From contig NC_017956.1 in NCBI RefSeq assembly GCF_000264455.2, positions 417,501 through 481,500 of the forward strand: 64,000 nucleotides of DNA, given 5' to 3'. The notes under the pieces were generated by a model. The model worked only from the letters and a program-made list of their open reading frames with translations. It did no database searches and had not been told where the DNA came from. The translations under genes and the position numbers were made by a program. How positions within the stretch are numbered: the first letter of the stretch is position 1; every line of letters starts with the position of its first letter. Positions 17,925-26,693 of the stretch are shown piece by piece. Source of the stretch: Tistrella mobilis KA081020-065 (lineage in GTDB: Bacteria > Pseudomonadota > Alphaproteobacteria > Tistrellales > Tistrellaceae).

Positions 17925-20528
17925 ATGATGCTGCGCCTTACCGCCTTCGCCCGCCTGCTCCGGATTGTTCCGGCTCTTCTGGTCTGCCTGCTTCTTCTGA
18001 CGACGATCGCCGTCGCCCCGCTGCAGGCCCAGACCCTGCCCGGACTGCCCTCCACAGGTTCCGGCTCCGCCGATACCGCCACCAGCGACGGTCAGGCGGA
18101 GGTCGATGCGCTGATCAAGCTGCTCGAGAACCCGGAGGGCCGGGAGAAGCTGATCGAGCGCCTGAAGGCGGCGGAAACCCCGGCGGAGCCCGCCGAGGGC
18201 GAGGAACTTGCAGCCGAACTGGTGATGCCTTTCCTTGACGGTCCGGCGACGGTGATCGCCAACCGCCTGGATGCGCTGGGGCGTGATCTGCAGAAGGCGG
18301 CGGTCGCGCTGTCGCATACGCCCGACGAGCTGGAGCGTATCGGCCGCGGCCTTGCCAACGACAGGAAGCGGGAGCAGTGGATTGAGCTGATCGGCCGTCT
18401 GGCGGCGGTGGTTGCTGCGGGCTTTCTGCTGGAATGGATTGTAAAAGCGCTGCTGTCGCGCCCCCGTCGCCGGCTCGGGACCAACCCGCCGGCCTCGCGC
18501 TGGCGCCGGGCTGCACGCGGTATCTGCCTGCTGCTGATCGATCTTCTGGGTATTGCCGGCTTTGCGGGCGGTGCCGCCGCGGCCACCGCCCTGGTGCGCC
18601 CGACGGGCGACGCTGCGATGATCGCGATCGCCGTCGTGCAGGCCAATATCGCCGTGCGCGCGATACTGGCGGCCGGGCGCATGGCGCTTCGTCCGCAGGT
18701 GCGCCGGCTTCGGCCGCTGCCCTTCTCTGACGAAACCGCCGCCTATCTCTACATCTGGCTGAAGCGCTTTGCGCGCATCACCGTCTATGGCTGGTTCCTG
18801 TACGACGTCGCCCGGACGCTCGGGGTCTCGCCGCCGGTGCTGCTGGTCGCGTCCAAGGTCTTCGGCCTGTTCGTGGCCAGCCTGGCGGCGGTGGTGGTGC
18901 TGCAGAACCGCCGCGAGGTCGCCGATGTGATCGCCGGCCGCCGGCCGCTCCAGTTCGGTGCCGACGACGTGCCGGGCACCGAGGCGGCGATGGCCGATCC
19001 CGGCGACGGGTCGGCACCGCTCGGGGTGACGCCGGCAGAGGCGGATGTCCGGACCGCCGACGACGACGTTCCGCCCGATCTTGCCGCCGCCGCCGCCGAC
19101 CGGGCGCGCGAGGTGACGCGTGCGGGCATGGCGACCCTGCGCGCGCGTCTCGCCGATGTCTGGCATGTGCTGGCGCTGGCCTATGTCGCCATTGCGGCCG
19201 GGATCTGGCTGCTGGGGGTCGATGGCGGTTTCACCTTCCTGGCGCAGGCGACCGGCGCCACCGTCCTGATCCTGCTGCTGGACCGGGTGGCGGTGATGGC
19301 GGCGGAACGGATGCTGGAGCGGCTGTTCTCGGTCTCGGACGAGTTCATCCTGCGCCATCCCGGCATCGAAACCCGGGTGAACCGCTATCTGTCCATCACC
19401 CGTACCGCCATCGTCGGCTTCATCCATGTCTTTGCGGTGCTGGCGCTGCTCGAAGTCTGGGGGCTGGGCGGTCTGGCCTGGCTCGCCTCCGACGCCGGCG
19501 CCCGGGTGGTGGGGGCGCTGGTCAAGATCGTGGTCTTCGTGGTCGGTGCCGCGGTGATCTGGGAAATGGTCGATGGGGCCATTTCGCGGCGCCTGCAATC
19601 CGATGGCGATCGCGCGCCCACCACGCGCGCCAAGACCCTGCTGCCGATGCTGCGCAACGTGGTCATGATCATCCTGACCCTGGTGGTGGTGCTGACCGTC
19701 TTCTCGGAAATCGGCATCGACATCGCGCCGCTGCTGGCCGGTGCCGGCGTCGTCGGCCTCGCCATCGGTTTCGGTGCCCAGACGCTGGTCAAGGACTTCA
19801 TCACCGGCGCCTTCATCCTGTTCGAAGACACGATCTCGGTTGGCGACGTGGTCACCGTCGCCGGCCAGACCGGGGCGGTGGAACGCATGACCGTGCGCAC
19901 CATCCGCCTGCGCGACGTGGAGGGTGTGGTGCGGACCGTGCCGTTCAGCGCCGTCGACATCGTCCAGAACCTGACCAAGGACTTCTCCTACGCCCTGCTG
20001 GATATCAGCGTCGCCTATCGCGAGAATGTGGGCGAGGTGGCCGAGATGATGCGCGAGGTCGGGCTGGCCATGGGGCACGATCCGGAGTTCCGGGATCTGA
20101 TCCTTCAGCCGATCGAGATTTTCGGCCTCGACCGCTTCGGTGCCAGCGACGTGGTCGTCCGCGGCCGGATCATGACGAAGCCCGGCCAGCAATGGGGGAT
20201 CAAGCGCGCCTTCTTTGCCCGCATCAAGCAGGTCTTCGACGAGCGCGGCATCGAGATCCCCTTCCCGCACACCACGCTCTATTTCGGCGTGGGCAAGGAT
20301 GGCAAGGCGCCGGCTGCGCCGGTGCAGGTGCTCAAGGCCGAAGGCTCCTGGCGCTCGGGTGCGACGGGACATGCGGCCCCCAAGCTGCCGGCGGTGGCAC
20401 CAGCGGCAGAGGATCCCGAGGACCGGCGCGACGTTCGTGCGGTACCCGGCGACGAAGACAGCCGTCGCCCGCCGCGGATCGACGAGGAGTCGGGCGAAGC
20501 GGGTGGCGACTCCCAGCCCTCACGTTGA
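17925..20528 (+). CDS. Large MscS-family mechanosensitive channel
   Basis: An 867-residue inner-membrane channel that likely releases solutes on osmotic downshock. Residues 1-33 resemble a signal peptide (LLVCLLLLTTIAVAPLQAQ). A periplasmic segment and several additional helices follow, then the MscS pore. Pore helix TM3 is AGAGVVGLAIGFGAQTLVKD at about residues 603-622, followed by FEDTISVGDVV, the beta domain and a cytoplasmic alpha/beta domain ending around residue 790 (GIEIPFPHTTLYFG). The tail is charged and disordered. It is larger than MscS (286 residues) and resembles YbiO/MscM-type proteins. The start is uncertain: ATG 17925 precedes the signal peptide, and ATG 17928 is equally possible. 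Confidence 0.92.
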   Translation: MMLRLTAFARLLRIVPALLVCLLLLTTIAVAPLQAQTLPGLPSTGSGSADTATSDGQAEVDALIKLLENPEGREKLIERLKAAETPAEPAEGEELAAELVMPFLDGPATVIANRLDALGRDLQKAAVALSHTPDELERIGRGLANDRKREQWIELIGRLAAVVAAGFLLEWIVKALLSRPRRRLGTNPPASRWRRAARGICLLLIDLLGIAGFAGGAAAATALVRPTGDAAMIAIAVVQANIAVRAILAAGRMALRPQVRRLRPLPFSDETAAYLYIWLKRFARITVYGWFLYDVARTLGVSPPVLLVASKVFGLFVASLAAVVVLQNRREVADVIAGRRPLQFGADDVPGTEAAMADPGDGSAPLGVTPAEADVRTADDDVPPDLAAAAADRAREVTRAGMATLRARLADVWHVLALAYVAIAAGIWLLGVDGGFTFLAQATGATVLILLLDRVAVMAAERMLERLFSVSDEFILRHPGIETRVNRYLSITRTAIVGFIHVFAVLALLEVWGLGGLAWLASDAGARVVGALVKIVVFVVGAAVIWEMVDGAISRRLQSDGDRAPTTRAKTLLPMLRNVVMIILTLVVVLTVFSEIGIDIAPLLAGAGVVGLAIGFGAQTLVKDFITGAFILFEDTISVGDVVTVAGQTGAVERMTVRTIRLRDVEGVVRTVPFSAVDIVQNLTKDFSYALLDISVAYRENVGEVAEMMREVGLAMGHDPEFRDLILQPIEIFGLDRFGASDVVVRGRIMTKPGQQWGIKRAFFARIKQVFDERGIEIPFPHTTLYFGVGKDGKAPAAPVQVLKAEGSWRSGATGHAAPKLPAVAPAAEDPEDRRDVRAVPGDEDSRRPPRIDEESGEAGGDSQPSR

Positions 20529-20682
20529 GGCCTGGGCCGGCGTGTACGACAGGCGTTCCCGCCCCGCTCTTGCCCCTCCGGCCCATGGCGCTTATCCTCC
20601 GGCGGCCCCATCCGGCTCGTGAACGGCCTGAGGCGGGGGCGGCGGCGCGTGCCGTCGGGTCCGGTGGAAGCGAGGTGACGAC

Positions 20683-21471
20683 ATGGGCGAACCGCGACAG
20701 ATGGGGGCGGTCAACTGGCGGGGCTTCGCGACCCTCTACTTGCGCGAGGTGCGCCGCTTCGTGAAGGTGGCGGGCCAGACCCTGACCGCACCGGTGGTGA
20801 CGGGTCTGCTGTTCCTCGCGATCTTCTCGCTCGCCCTCGGCCGGGCAGTCGAGACGGTGGGCGACGTGCCCTATCTGGAATTCCTGGCGCCCGGCCTGAT
20901 CATGATGCAGGTGGTCCAGAACGCCTTCGCGAACTCGTCTTCGTCGCTGATGATTTCGAAGGTACAGGGCAATATCGTCGACGTGCTGATGGCGCCGCTT
21001 TCAGCCGTCGAGATGACGCTGGGCTATGCGCTGGGGGCGGTGACCCGCGGTGTGACCGTGGGCATCGTCCTCATCGCGGCGATGAGCCCCTTCGTGCATT
21101 TCGAATTCGCCCATCCGGGCTTCGTGATCTATCACCTGGTCGCCGCCTCGGCGATGATGGCGCTGATCGGTATTCTGGTGGGCGTCTGGGCCGACAAGTT
21201 CGACCAGATGGCGGCGATCACCAACTTCGTGATCACCCCGCTTTCCTTCCTGTCGGGCACCTTCTATTCGGTCGCGCGCCTGCCCGAAGGCTGGAGCTTT
21301 GCGGCGCATCTCAACCCGTTTTTCTATATGATCGACGGGTTCCGCTATGGCATCACCGGCCATGCCGATGGCTCTGTGCTGGCGGGCATGGCCGTGCTGG
21401 CCGGCGTCGACCTGGTGCTTGGCATCGCCTGCTGGCGGGCACTGGCCCGCGGCTGGAAGCTCAAGGCCTGA
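20683..21471 (+). CDS. ABC-2 type transporter permease, no ATPase alongside
   Basis: A 262-residue inner-membrane permease with six hydrophobic helices. It belongs to the ABC-2 type exporter family (DrrB/NodJ-like; the YadH-like branch is possible). Typical features are an N-terminal cytoplasmic helix (LYLREVRRFVK), LEFLAPGLIMMQVVQNAF near residue 65, and the late SGTFYSVARLPEGW and LNPFFYMIDGFRYG segments. The RBS GAGGTGA precedes ATG 20683. An ATP-binding partner normally lies directly beside such genes, but none is present here, so the ATPase must be encoded elsewhere. The exported substrate is unknown. Confidence 0.9.
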   Translation: MGEPRQMGAVNWRGFATLYLREVRRFVKVAGQTLTAPVVTGLLFLAIFSLALGRAVETVGDVPYLEFLAPGLIMMQVVQNAFANSSSSLMISKVQGNIVDVLMAPLSAVEMTLGYALGAVTRGVTVGIVLIAAMSPFVHFEFAHPGFVIYHLVAASAMMALIGILVGVWADKFDQMAAITNFVITPLSFLSGTFYSVARLPEGWSFAAHLNPFFYMIDGFRYGITGHADGSVLAGMAVLAGVDLVLGIACWRALARGWKLKA

Positions 21472-21583
21472 TCCGGCGGATCGTCCGCGACGGTCGTGGC
21501 CGGCAGGCCTGCCGGATGCGGCCGTCTTCGGCGTTGCGTCGGCCTCGTTCCGTTCCGTCTCTCCAACCGTAATCGGTTCCGCG

Positions 21584-22030
21584 ATGTCCTCATCCACTCT
21601 GGCGCTCGTCGTGCGGCATCCCAAGCTGAAGGCCCTCTATGGCCTCTGGCTGCGGCTGTGCGCCGGCGGCAGCTTTCCCGCCCTCGACGGCATGTCGCCG
21701 GCCGACCTCAGGCCCTGGCTCGACAACATGGCCATCCTGGGTCTGGACGAAACCGGTGGTTACGTCTATCGCTATTACAGCCCTGCTTATGCATCCGCCT
21801 TCGGCGGCGACCTGACCGGCTGCACCCTGGCCCGGATCGCGGCCGATCGGGCAGCCGTGCTTGCCGCCGAATACGACGCGGTGCGTGCCGACCGGCTGCC
21901 GGTCTCGCGGGTGTACACGGCGATGTTCGACGGCGAGCAGCAGACCTGGGAACGTCTGGTGCTGCCCTTCTTCGATCTCGACGGCGAGGTGAGCAAGCTC
22001 CTCGTCGCCGCCTACAGGGTGGACGCATGA
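21584..22030 (+). CDS. PAS_5-type protein upstream of FtsK-like motor
   Basis: A 148-residue soluble protein of the PAS_5 type common in alphaproteobacteria. It opens VVRHPKLKALYGLWLRLCAGGSFPA, followed by MSPADLRPWLDNMAILGLDE and GYVYRYYSPAYASAFGGDLTG, which is the usual PAS_5 pattern (short helical lead, a DP-like turn, then the PAS core). No output domain is attached. The stop overlaps the start of the FtsK-like gene by ATGA, so the two proteins are made together. No ligand is known for the family, and a sensory or adaptor role is an inference. Confidence 0.75.
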   Translation: MSSSTLALVVRHPKLKALYGLWLRLCAGGSFPALDGMSPADLRPWLDNMAILGLDETGGYVYRYYSPAYASAFGGDLTGCTLARIAADRAAVLAAEYDAVRADRLPVSRVYTAMFDGEQQTWERLVLPFFDLDGEVSKLLVAAYRVDA

Positions 22031-24480
22031 CCGCACGGCGCCCCTATACGCTGCCCGATCTGGACCCGCGCCGCGAGCCCGAGCAGGACAACGCCATGCC
22101 ACCGCGTGCCGAGGAATTCGGCCTGTGGTGCGCGATGACCGACCGCCCCTTCCGTCTGATCAAGCTGGCGCTGGACGATAGCGGCCAACCGGAATGGGCG
22201 ATCGAAGCCCATCCCGGCACCGAGCAGGCGGCCGTCATCTATGCCACCGGCACCGTCGACGAGGCGCAGGCGCTGGCGGTTGCCTATGGCTTCCTGGCGG
22301 GGGTGGAATGGTCGGAAGCGGCCCTTGCCCCGGCGCTGGAGCCCGAGGATGGCGAAGACTGGCCCGACGAGGCGGAAGCCCTCGCCCTGGCTTTGTCCGT
22401 GCCCCTGGTTCTGCCGCCGCCGCTGATGGAAGGCGAGTTGCTGACGGCCGAGGTGATCCCGGGCGAAGAGCCGGTGTTCGACTTCCAGGCGCTGGCCGCC
22501 GCCAATGAAGCCGATGCCGAGGCAGAGGTCGTCGATATGGCCGGGCCCGTCACCGAAGAGTCCGTCACCGAAGAGTCTGAGGCGGCACCCGTCACAGACG
22601 ACGCCGGCGAGGATGATTCCGACGCGGATGCGGTGGGGCCTGCCGACGCCACAGCGGACGAAGATGCGGCGGGGGATGTCTCCGAAGCGCCGGTCCACGC
22701 CGATCCGCAGCTCGACGACGCCTTTGCCGACGAGGATGCAGAGGCGGATCCCCTCGACGACATCCTCGATGAGGATCTCGACGACGCGGACGCCGATGAT
22801 GCCGTCGAGGCCGAGGCTGTCGACGAGAACGAGGCGGATGACGTAGCGGCCGCCGATGAAGGGGCCGGCGAGGACGAGGCAGCTGAGGACGGTGCAGGCG
22901 ACGACGAGCCGGCGAGCTGGGACGACACGGAACAGGATGCCGGCTATGTCCTGCCCGCCCTCGCTCTGCTGGCGACATCGGAAGCCGAGGACGACCCCGC
23001 GCTCGACGAGGGTGTGCTGGCCGACAAGACCCGCAAGCTTGAAACCGTGCTCAGGAACTTCCGGGTGCGGGGCGAGATCATGGAGGTCCGGCGCGGGCCG
23101 CTGGTGACCCTGTTCGAGCTGGAGCCGGTGCCCGGCACCAAATCCTCGACCGTGATCAATCTCGCCGACGACATCGCCCGGTCGATGAGCGCCATCACCG
23201 CGCGTATCGCCGTGGTGCCCGGACGCAGCGTGATCGGTATCGAACTGCCCAACGAGTCGCGTGCGACCGTCTATCTCCGCGAAATCCTGGCCTCGCCCGC
23301 CTATACCCAGGCGCATCACCGCCTGCCGCTGGCGCTGGGCAAGAATATCGGCGGCGAGCCGGTGGTGGTCGATCTGACCCGCATGCCGCATCTGCTGATC
23401 GCCGGCACCACCGGCTCGGGCAAGTCGGTCGGCATCAATGCCATGATCCTGTCGCTGCTCTACCGGTTGCCGCCGGAACAGTGCCGGCTGATCATGGTCG
23501 ACCCCAAGATGCTGGAACTGTCGGTCTATGACGAGATCCCGCATCTGCTGACCCCGGTCGTCACCGACCCCAACAAGGCGGTCGCCGCGCTGAAATGGGT
23601 CGTGCGCGAGATGGAGAGCCGCTACCGCTCCATGTCGCTTTTGGGCGTGCGCAACATCGAAGGCTATAACGGCCGGGTGGCCGAGCTTGCCGAGCGCGGC
23701 GAGCAGGTGACCCGCCGGGTGCAGGTCGGCTACGACAAGGCGAAGCAGGAGCCGATCTTCGAGGAGCAGATCGTCGACCTTGAACACCTGCCCTATATCG
23801 TGGTGGTCGTCGACGAGATGGCCGACCTGATGCTGGTGGCGGGCAAGGAGATCGAGACCCTGATCCAGCGGCTGGCCCAAATGGCCCGCGCCGCCGGCAT
23901 CCATCTGATCATGGCCACCCAGCGGCCCTCGGTGGACGTGATCACCGGCACCATCAAGGCCAATTTCCCGACCCGGATTTCCTTCCAGGTCACCAGCCGC
24001 ATCGACAGCCGCACCATCCTGGGCGAAGCGGGGGCCGAGCAGCTTCTGGGCCAGGGCGACATGCTGTTCATGGCGGCCGGCGGGCGCATCACCCGCGTCC
24101 ACGGGCCCTTCGTGAGCGATCGCGAGGTCGAGGAGGTGGTCGAGCATCTGCGCGGCCAGGGCCGGCCCGACTATGTCTACAGCGTCACCGAAGAGGATGA
24201 CGGCGATGGTCCGGTCGAGGGTCTGCCGTCGGATGACGTCACCCCTGAGGGGGAGGATGACGGCGACATCTTCGCCCAGGCGGTTTCGCTGATCCTGCGC
24301 GAAGACAAGGTCTCGGTCAGCTTCATCCAGCGCCATCTGCAGATCGGCTACAATCGTGCCGCCCGGCTGGTGGAGCGGATGGAGTCCGAAGGCATGATCA
24401 GCCCGCCCGACCATGTCGGCCGGCGCCAGATCCTGGTCAATGCCCGCAACTACTTCGCCGAGCGTCGCCAGCAGAGCTGA
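22027..24480 (+). CDS. FtsK/SpoIIIE-family DNA translocase lacking the membrane domain
   Basis: An 817-residue hexameric-motor protein of the FtsK family, which pumps double-stranded DNA. Residues 1-110 are a compact segment I do not recognise; about 115-330 form a very acidic Ala/Asp/Glu-rich linker. The motor follows: alpha domain from about 332, Walker A GTTGSGKS at 460-467, Walker B IVVVVDE at 591-597, then ATQRPSVDVITG. The gamma (KOPS-reading) domain is about 745-815, with YNRAARLVERMESEGMI. Ordinary FtsK begins with four transmembrane helices; none is visible here, so it should be cytosolic. ATG 22027 overlaps the PAS gene stop by ATGA. Whether this is the only FtsK of the cell cannot be seen. 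Confidence 0.93.
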   Translation: MTARRPYTLPDLDPRREPEQDNAMPPRAEEFGLWCAMTDRPFRLIKLALDDSGQPEWAIEAHPGTEQAAVIYATGTVDEAQALAVAYGFLAGVEWSEAALAPALEPEDGEDWPDEAEALALALSVPLVLPPPLMEGELLTAEVIPGEEPVFDFQALAAANEADAEAEVVDMAGPVTEESVTEESEAAPVTDDAGEDDSDADAVGPADATADEDAAGDVSEAPVHADPQLDDAFADEDAEADPLDDILDEDLDDADADDAVEAEAVDENEADDVAAADEGAGEDEAAEDGAGDDEPASWDDTEQDAGYVLPALALLATSEAEDDPALDEGVLADKTRKLETVLRNFRVRGEIMEVRRGPLVTLFELEPVPGTKSSTVINLADDIARSMSAITARIAVVPGRSVIGIELPNESRATVYLREILASPAYTQAHHRLPLALGKNIGGEPVVVDLTRMPHLLIAGTTGSGKSVGINAMILSLLYRLPPEQCRLIMVDPKMLELSVYDEIPHLLTPVVTDPNKAVAALKWVVREMESRYRSMSLLGVRNIEGYNGRVAELAERGEQVTRRVQVGYDKAKQEPIFEEQIVDLEHLPYIVVVVDEMADLMLVAGKEIETLIQRLAQMARAAGIHLIMATQRPSVDVITGTIKANFPTRISFQVTSRIDSRTILGEAGAEQLLGQGDMLFMAAGGRITRVHGPFVSDREVEEVVEHLRGQGRPDYVYSVTEEDDGDGPVEGLPSDDVTPEGEDDGDIFAQAVSLILREDKVSVSFIQRHLQIGYNRAARLVERMESEGMISPPDHVGRRQILVNARNYFAERRQQS
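22549..22578 (+). repeat. 15-bp tandem duplication in the FtsK linker
   Basis: GTCACCGAAGAGTCC (22549-22563) is followed directly by GTCACCGAAGAGTCT, encoding VTEES twice. It lies in the acidic linker and keeps the frame. Confidence 0.8.
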
Positions 24481-24531
24481 GATTCAGGGCTTTGCGGGGT
24501 AGCCCCCCGGTTCCGGGCTTGAACGACCGAT

Positions 24532-24576
24532 GGACCGTCCTAATCTCTCCCCTGACGGGAGAGGGCAGGACGGTCC
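24532..24576. terminator. Two-tier hairpin after ftsK-like gene
   Basis: Outer arms GGACCGTCCT (24532-24541) and AGGACGGTCC (24567-24576) pair perfectly, and inner arms CTCTCCC (24545-24551) and GGGAGAG (24557-24563) form a second stem with a 5-nt loop. The stems are separated by a symmetric 3-nt internal loop. No T run follows beyond TT. It probably ends the PAS-ftsK transcript; the CTCTCCC/GGGAGAG type may also be a dispersed repeat. Confidence 0.6.
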
Positions 24577-24637
24577 TTGACGTTTCAGGCATATCCGACG
24601 TGTCAGGCACGGTGTCTCAGCCGGAAAGGTGCGCATC

Positions 24638-25279
24638 ATGACCATCGCCAGGATCCTGGCGGCAGGGATCGCGGTGACGGCAGCGGCGACGATCGCGGCG
24701 GTCGCAGTGCTACCGGCCTCTGCGCTGCCGCGCAGCACCGGCGGCGAGGCATCGAAACATGCGACGGCGGAGGCGACCGGTATGACGGCCTATGATTTTT
24801 CCCTGCCGGCCATCGATGGCGGCACCATCGACATGGCGGCCTGGCGCGGCCAGCCGCTGCTGATCGTCAACACCGCCTCGCTCTGCGGCTTCACCCGGCA
24901 GTATGAGGGGCTGGTGAAGCTCTGGCAGGACTATCGCGACCGTGGCCTGGTGGTGGTCGGTGTCCCCTCGGGTGATTTCGGCGGCCAGGAATACGACGAG
25001 GCCGGTCGCACCAAAGAATTCTGCACCGTCACCTATGGCGTCGATTTCCCGCTGGCTGAAAAGCAGACGGTGCGCGGCAGCGAGGCGCATCCGCTGTTTC
25101 GCTGGCTGACCGCCTCGCTCGGCGAGGACGCGGCGCCGCGCTGGAATTTCCACAAATACCTGATCGATGCCCAGGGGCGGGCGGTGAAGAGCTGGCCCTC
25201 GCGGGTGGAGCCGACCGATCGTGAGATCGTCTCGGCGATCGAAGCCGTCCTGCCTCAGCGGCAGGCCAGACTGAACTGA
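24638..25279 (+). CDS. Exported glutathione peroxidase-family protein
   Basis: A 213-residue thiol peroxidase that would reduce hydrogen or lipid peroxides. Residues 1-29 form a signal peptide or anchor (AAATIAAVAVLPASAL), so it acts outside the cytoplasm, where thioredoxin-like donors rather than glutathione are likely. The catalytic set is present: Cys83 in NTASLCGFTRQYEGL, Gln in FGGQE, and Trp-Asn in RWNFHKYLI. A second Cys lies in KEFC. The start ATG 24638 is 8 nt after GGAAAGG; a GTG at 24629 is too close to that site. It stands alone after a terminator-like hairpin and converges on mmcB. Confidence 0.9.
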   Translation: MTIARILAAGIAVTAAATIAAVAVLPASALPRSTGGEASKHATAEATGMTAYDFSLPAIDGGTIDMAAWRGQPLLIVNTASLCGFTRQYEGLVKLWQDYRDRGLVVVGVPSGDFGGQEYDEAGRTKEFCTVTYGVDFPLAEKQTVRGSEAHPLFRWLTASLGEDAAPRWNFHKYLIDAQGRAVKSWPSRVEPTDREIVSAIEAVLPQRQARLN

Positions 25280-25305
25280 CCCCCGTTCGGGAGGCCGGGT
25301 CCCCT

Positions 25306-25776
25306 TCAGGCGTCCCTGGGCATCGTGCCGCCCGAAAGTCGCCGCGCCGCAATCCGCGCGAAGCGCAGGGTCAGCGCCTTGCGGCGGGCAGGGGCGAGCG
25401 GCGGGCGTGGTTTCGCCTCGCGCAGGATCGCCGCCTCGAAGGCGTCGGCCAGGATCAGCCCCTCGTCTTCGGGCAGGATCTGCTGCGGAAAATCCGGGGC
25501 GACGGCGAACAGGAAACGGTCGGCCCAGTCGGCATATTCCGGCCATTTCCGGTCGGTGCGAAAATCCGCGGCGCCGCTCTTGATCTCGATCAGCGTGAAC
25601 TGCCCTCTGGCGTCGAGCGCCATCAGATCGGCCCGCCGACCTGAGGCGAGCGGAAATTCGGCGAGCACGGCCATATCCATCGCCTCTTCCAGCATCCGCC
25701 TGGTTCCGGCGGCCACCATGGCCGCGATGCCCGCGACCGAATTGCCGGCAGCGGGGGGCTTCGCCTCGTCGTCCAT
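25306..25776 (-). CDS. mmcB: MmcB-family DNA repair protein
   Basis: A 156-residue protein of the MmcB family (formerly DUF1052), which in Caulobacter is needed for normal tolerance to mitomycin-C-type crosslinks. It has a PD-(D/E)XK-nuclease-like core: RRADLMALDARGQFTLIEIKSGAADFRTDRKW, with the Asp and the EIKS active-site pattern in residues about 48-75, followed by WPEYADWADRFLFAV. The family is essentially alphaproteobacterial. The ATG shares one base with the stop of the deacetylase gene upstream; a GTG three bases earlier is an alternative. Coupling to a deacetylase is unexplained. Confidence 0.88.
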   Translation of the reverse strand: MDDEAKPPAAGNSVAGIAAMVAAGTRRMLEEAMDMAVLAEFPLASGRRADLMALDARGQFTLIEIKSGAADFRTDRKWPEYADWADRFLFAVAPDFPQQILPEDEGLILADAFEAAILREAKPRPPLAPARRKALTLRFARIAARRLSGGTMPRDA

Positions 25777-26693
25777 CACAATCTGTAGGCCTCTGCAAGT
25801 CTGACGGCGGTTTCGATCGCGAGCGCATGGCGGCGTGCCAGGGCCTCGACATCCTCGTCATAGCCGCCACCCAGCACCGTGGCCACCGGAATGCCACGGG
25901 CGAGACACCGGTCGAGCACGAGATGTTCTCGGGCGGCCAGGCCGCGATCGGTCAGCGCCAGCCGGCCCAACCGGTCGTCCCGATGCGGATCGACCCCCGC
26001 CAGATAGATGACCAGATCCGGCCGGGGCGCGTCCAGAAGCCCGGGCAGGGCGTCTTCCAGCTGATCGAGATAGGCCGCGTCGCCGGTGCCGTCCGGCAGC
26101 TCGATATCGATGGTGCTGCGGGCCTTGCGGACCGGGAAGTTGCGGGCCCCGTGCATGGAGAAGGTCACCGCCCAGGGCTGATCCTCCAGAATGCGGGCGG
26201 TGCCGTCGCCCTGATGAACATCCAGGTCGATGATCACCACCCGCCCGGCCCGACCCGTGGCATGCGCGTGACAGGCGGCCACGGCGACGTCGTTGAACAC
26301 GCAGAACCCGGCACCGAAGCCCGCATGGGCATGATGACTGCCGCCGGCGGTGTTGCTGGCGATGCCGCGGTCCAGGGCTGCCTCGACCGCTGCCACCGTG
26401 CCGCCCACCGAGGCCGTCGCCCGCATCACCACCGGCGGGGTGACGGGCACGCCGATGCGGCGGATCGCCGTCGGATCCAGCCGGCAGGCCAGTACGTCGG
26501 CGACGTAATCGGGCGTATGGGCCCGCTCCAGCAGGGCAGCATCCGCAGGCTCGGGCACGACATGGCGAAACCTGTCGGCGAACGGCCCGCGGTCCAGATG
26601 CGCCTTCAGGGCCGCGAACTTGCCGATCGGGAAACGATGCCGTGGCGGGAAGGGCACAGTGTAGCAGGAATGATGCACCAAGCTCAGACTCAT
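25776..26693 (-). CDS. Histone deacetylase-family hydrolase
   Basis: A 305-residue zinc amidohydrolase of the histone deacetylase/AcuC superfamily. Motifs are the double-His segment GGSHHAHAGFGAGFCVFND (residues about 124-142), the zinc ligands DLDVHQGDGT (about 158-167), YLAGVDPHRDDRLG, and the closing VLGGGYDED. In bacteria these enzymes deacetylate proteins, polyamines or acetoin-related substrates. A longer open frame extends 5' to 26996, but I start at 26693, where the conserved family N-terminus (LVHHSCYTVPFPPRHRFP) begins. It is the first gene of a two-gene unit with mmcB. The substrate is unknown. Confidence 0.9.
   Translation of the reverse strand: MSLSLVHHSCYTVPFPPRHRFPIGKFAALKAHLDRGPFADRFRHVVPEPADAALLERAHTPDYVADVLACRLDPTAIRRIGVPVTPPVVMRATASVGGTVAAVEAALDRGIASNTAGGSHHAHAGFGAGFCVFNDVAVAACHAHATGRAGRVVIIDLDVHQGDGTARILEDQPWAVTFSMHGARNFPVRKARSTIDIELPDGTGDAAYLDQLEDALPGLLDAPRPDLVIYLAGVDPHRDDRLGRLALTDRGLAAREHLVLDRCLARGIPVATVLGGGYDEDVEALARRHALAIETAVRLAEAYRL

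Noticed and set aside
17892-20372. Minus-strand open frame opposite the MscS-type channel gene
   Set aside because: His/Gln/Arg-rich antisense product typical of GC-rich shadow translation.
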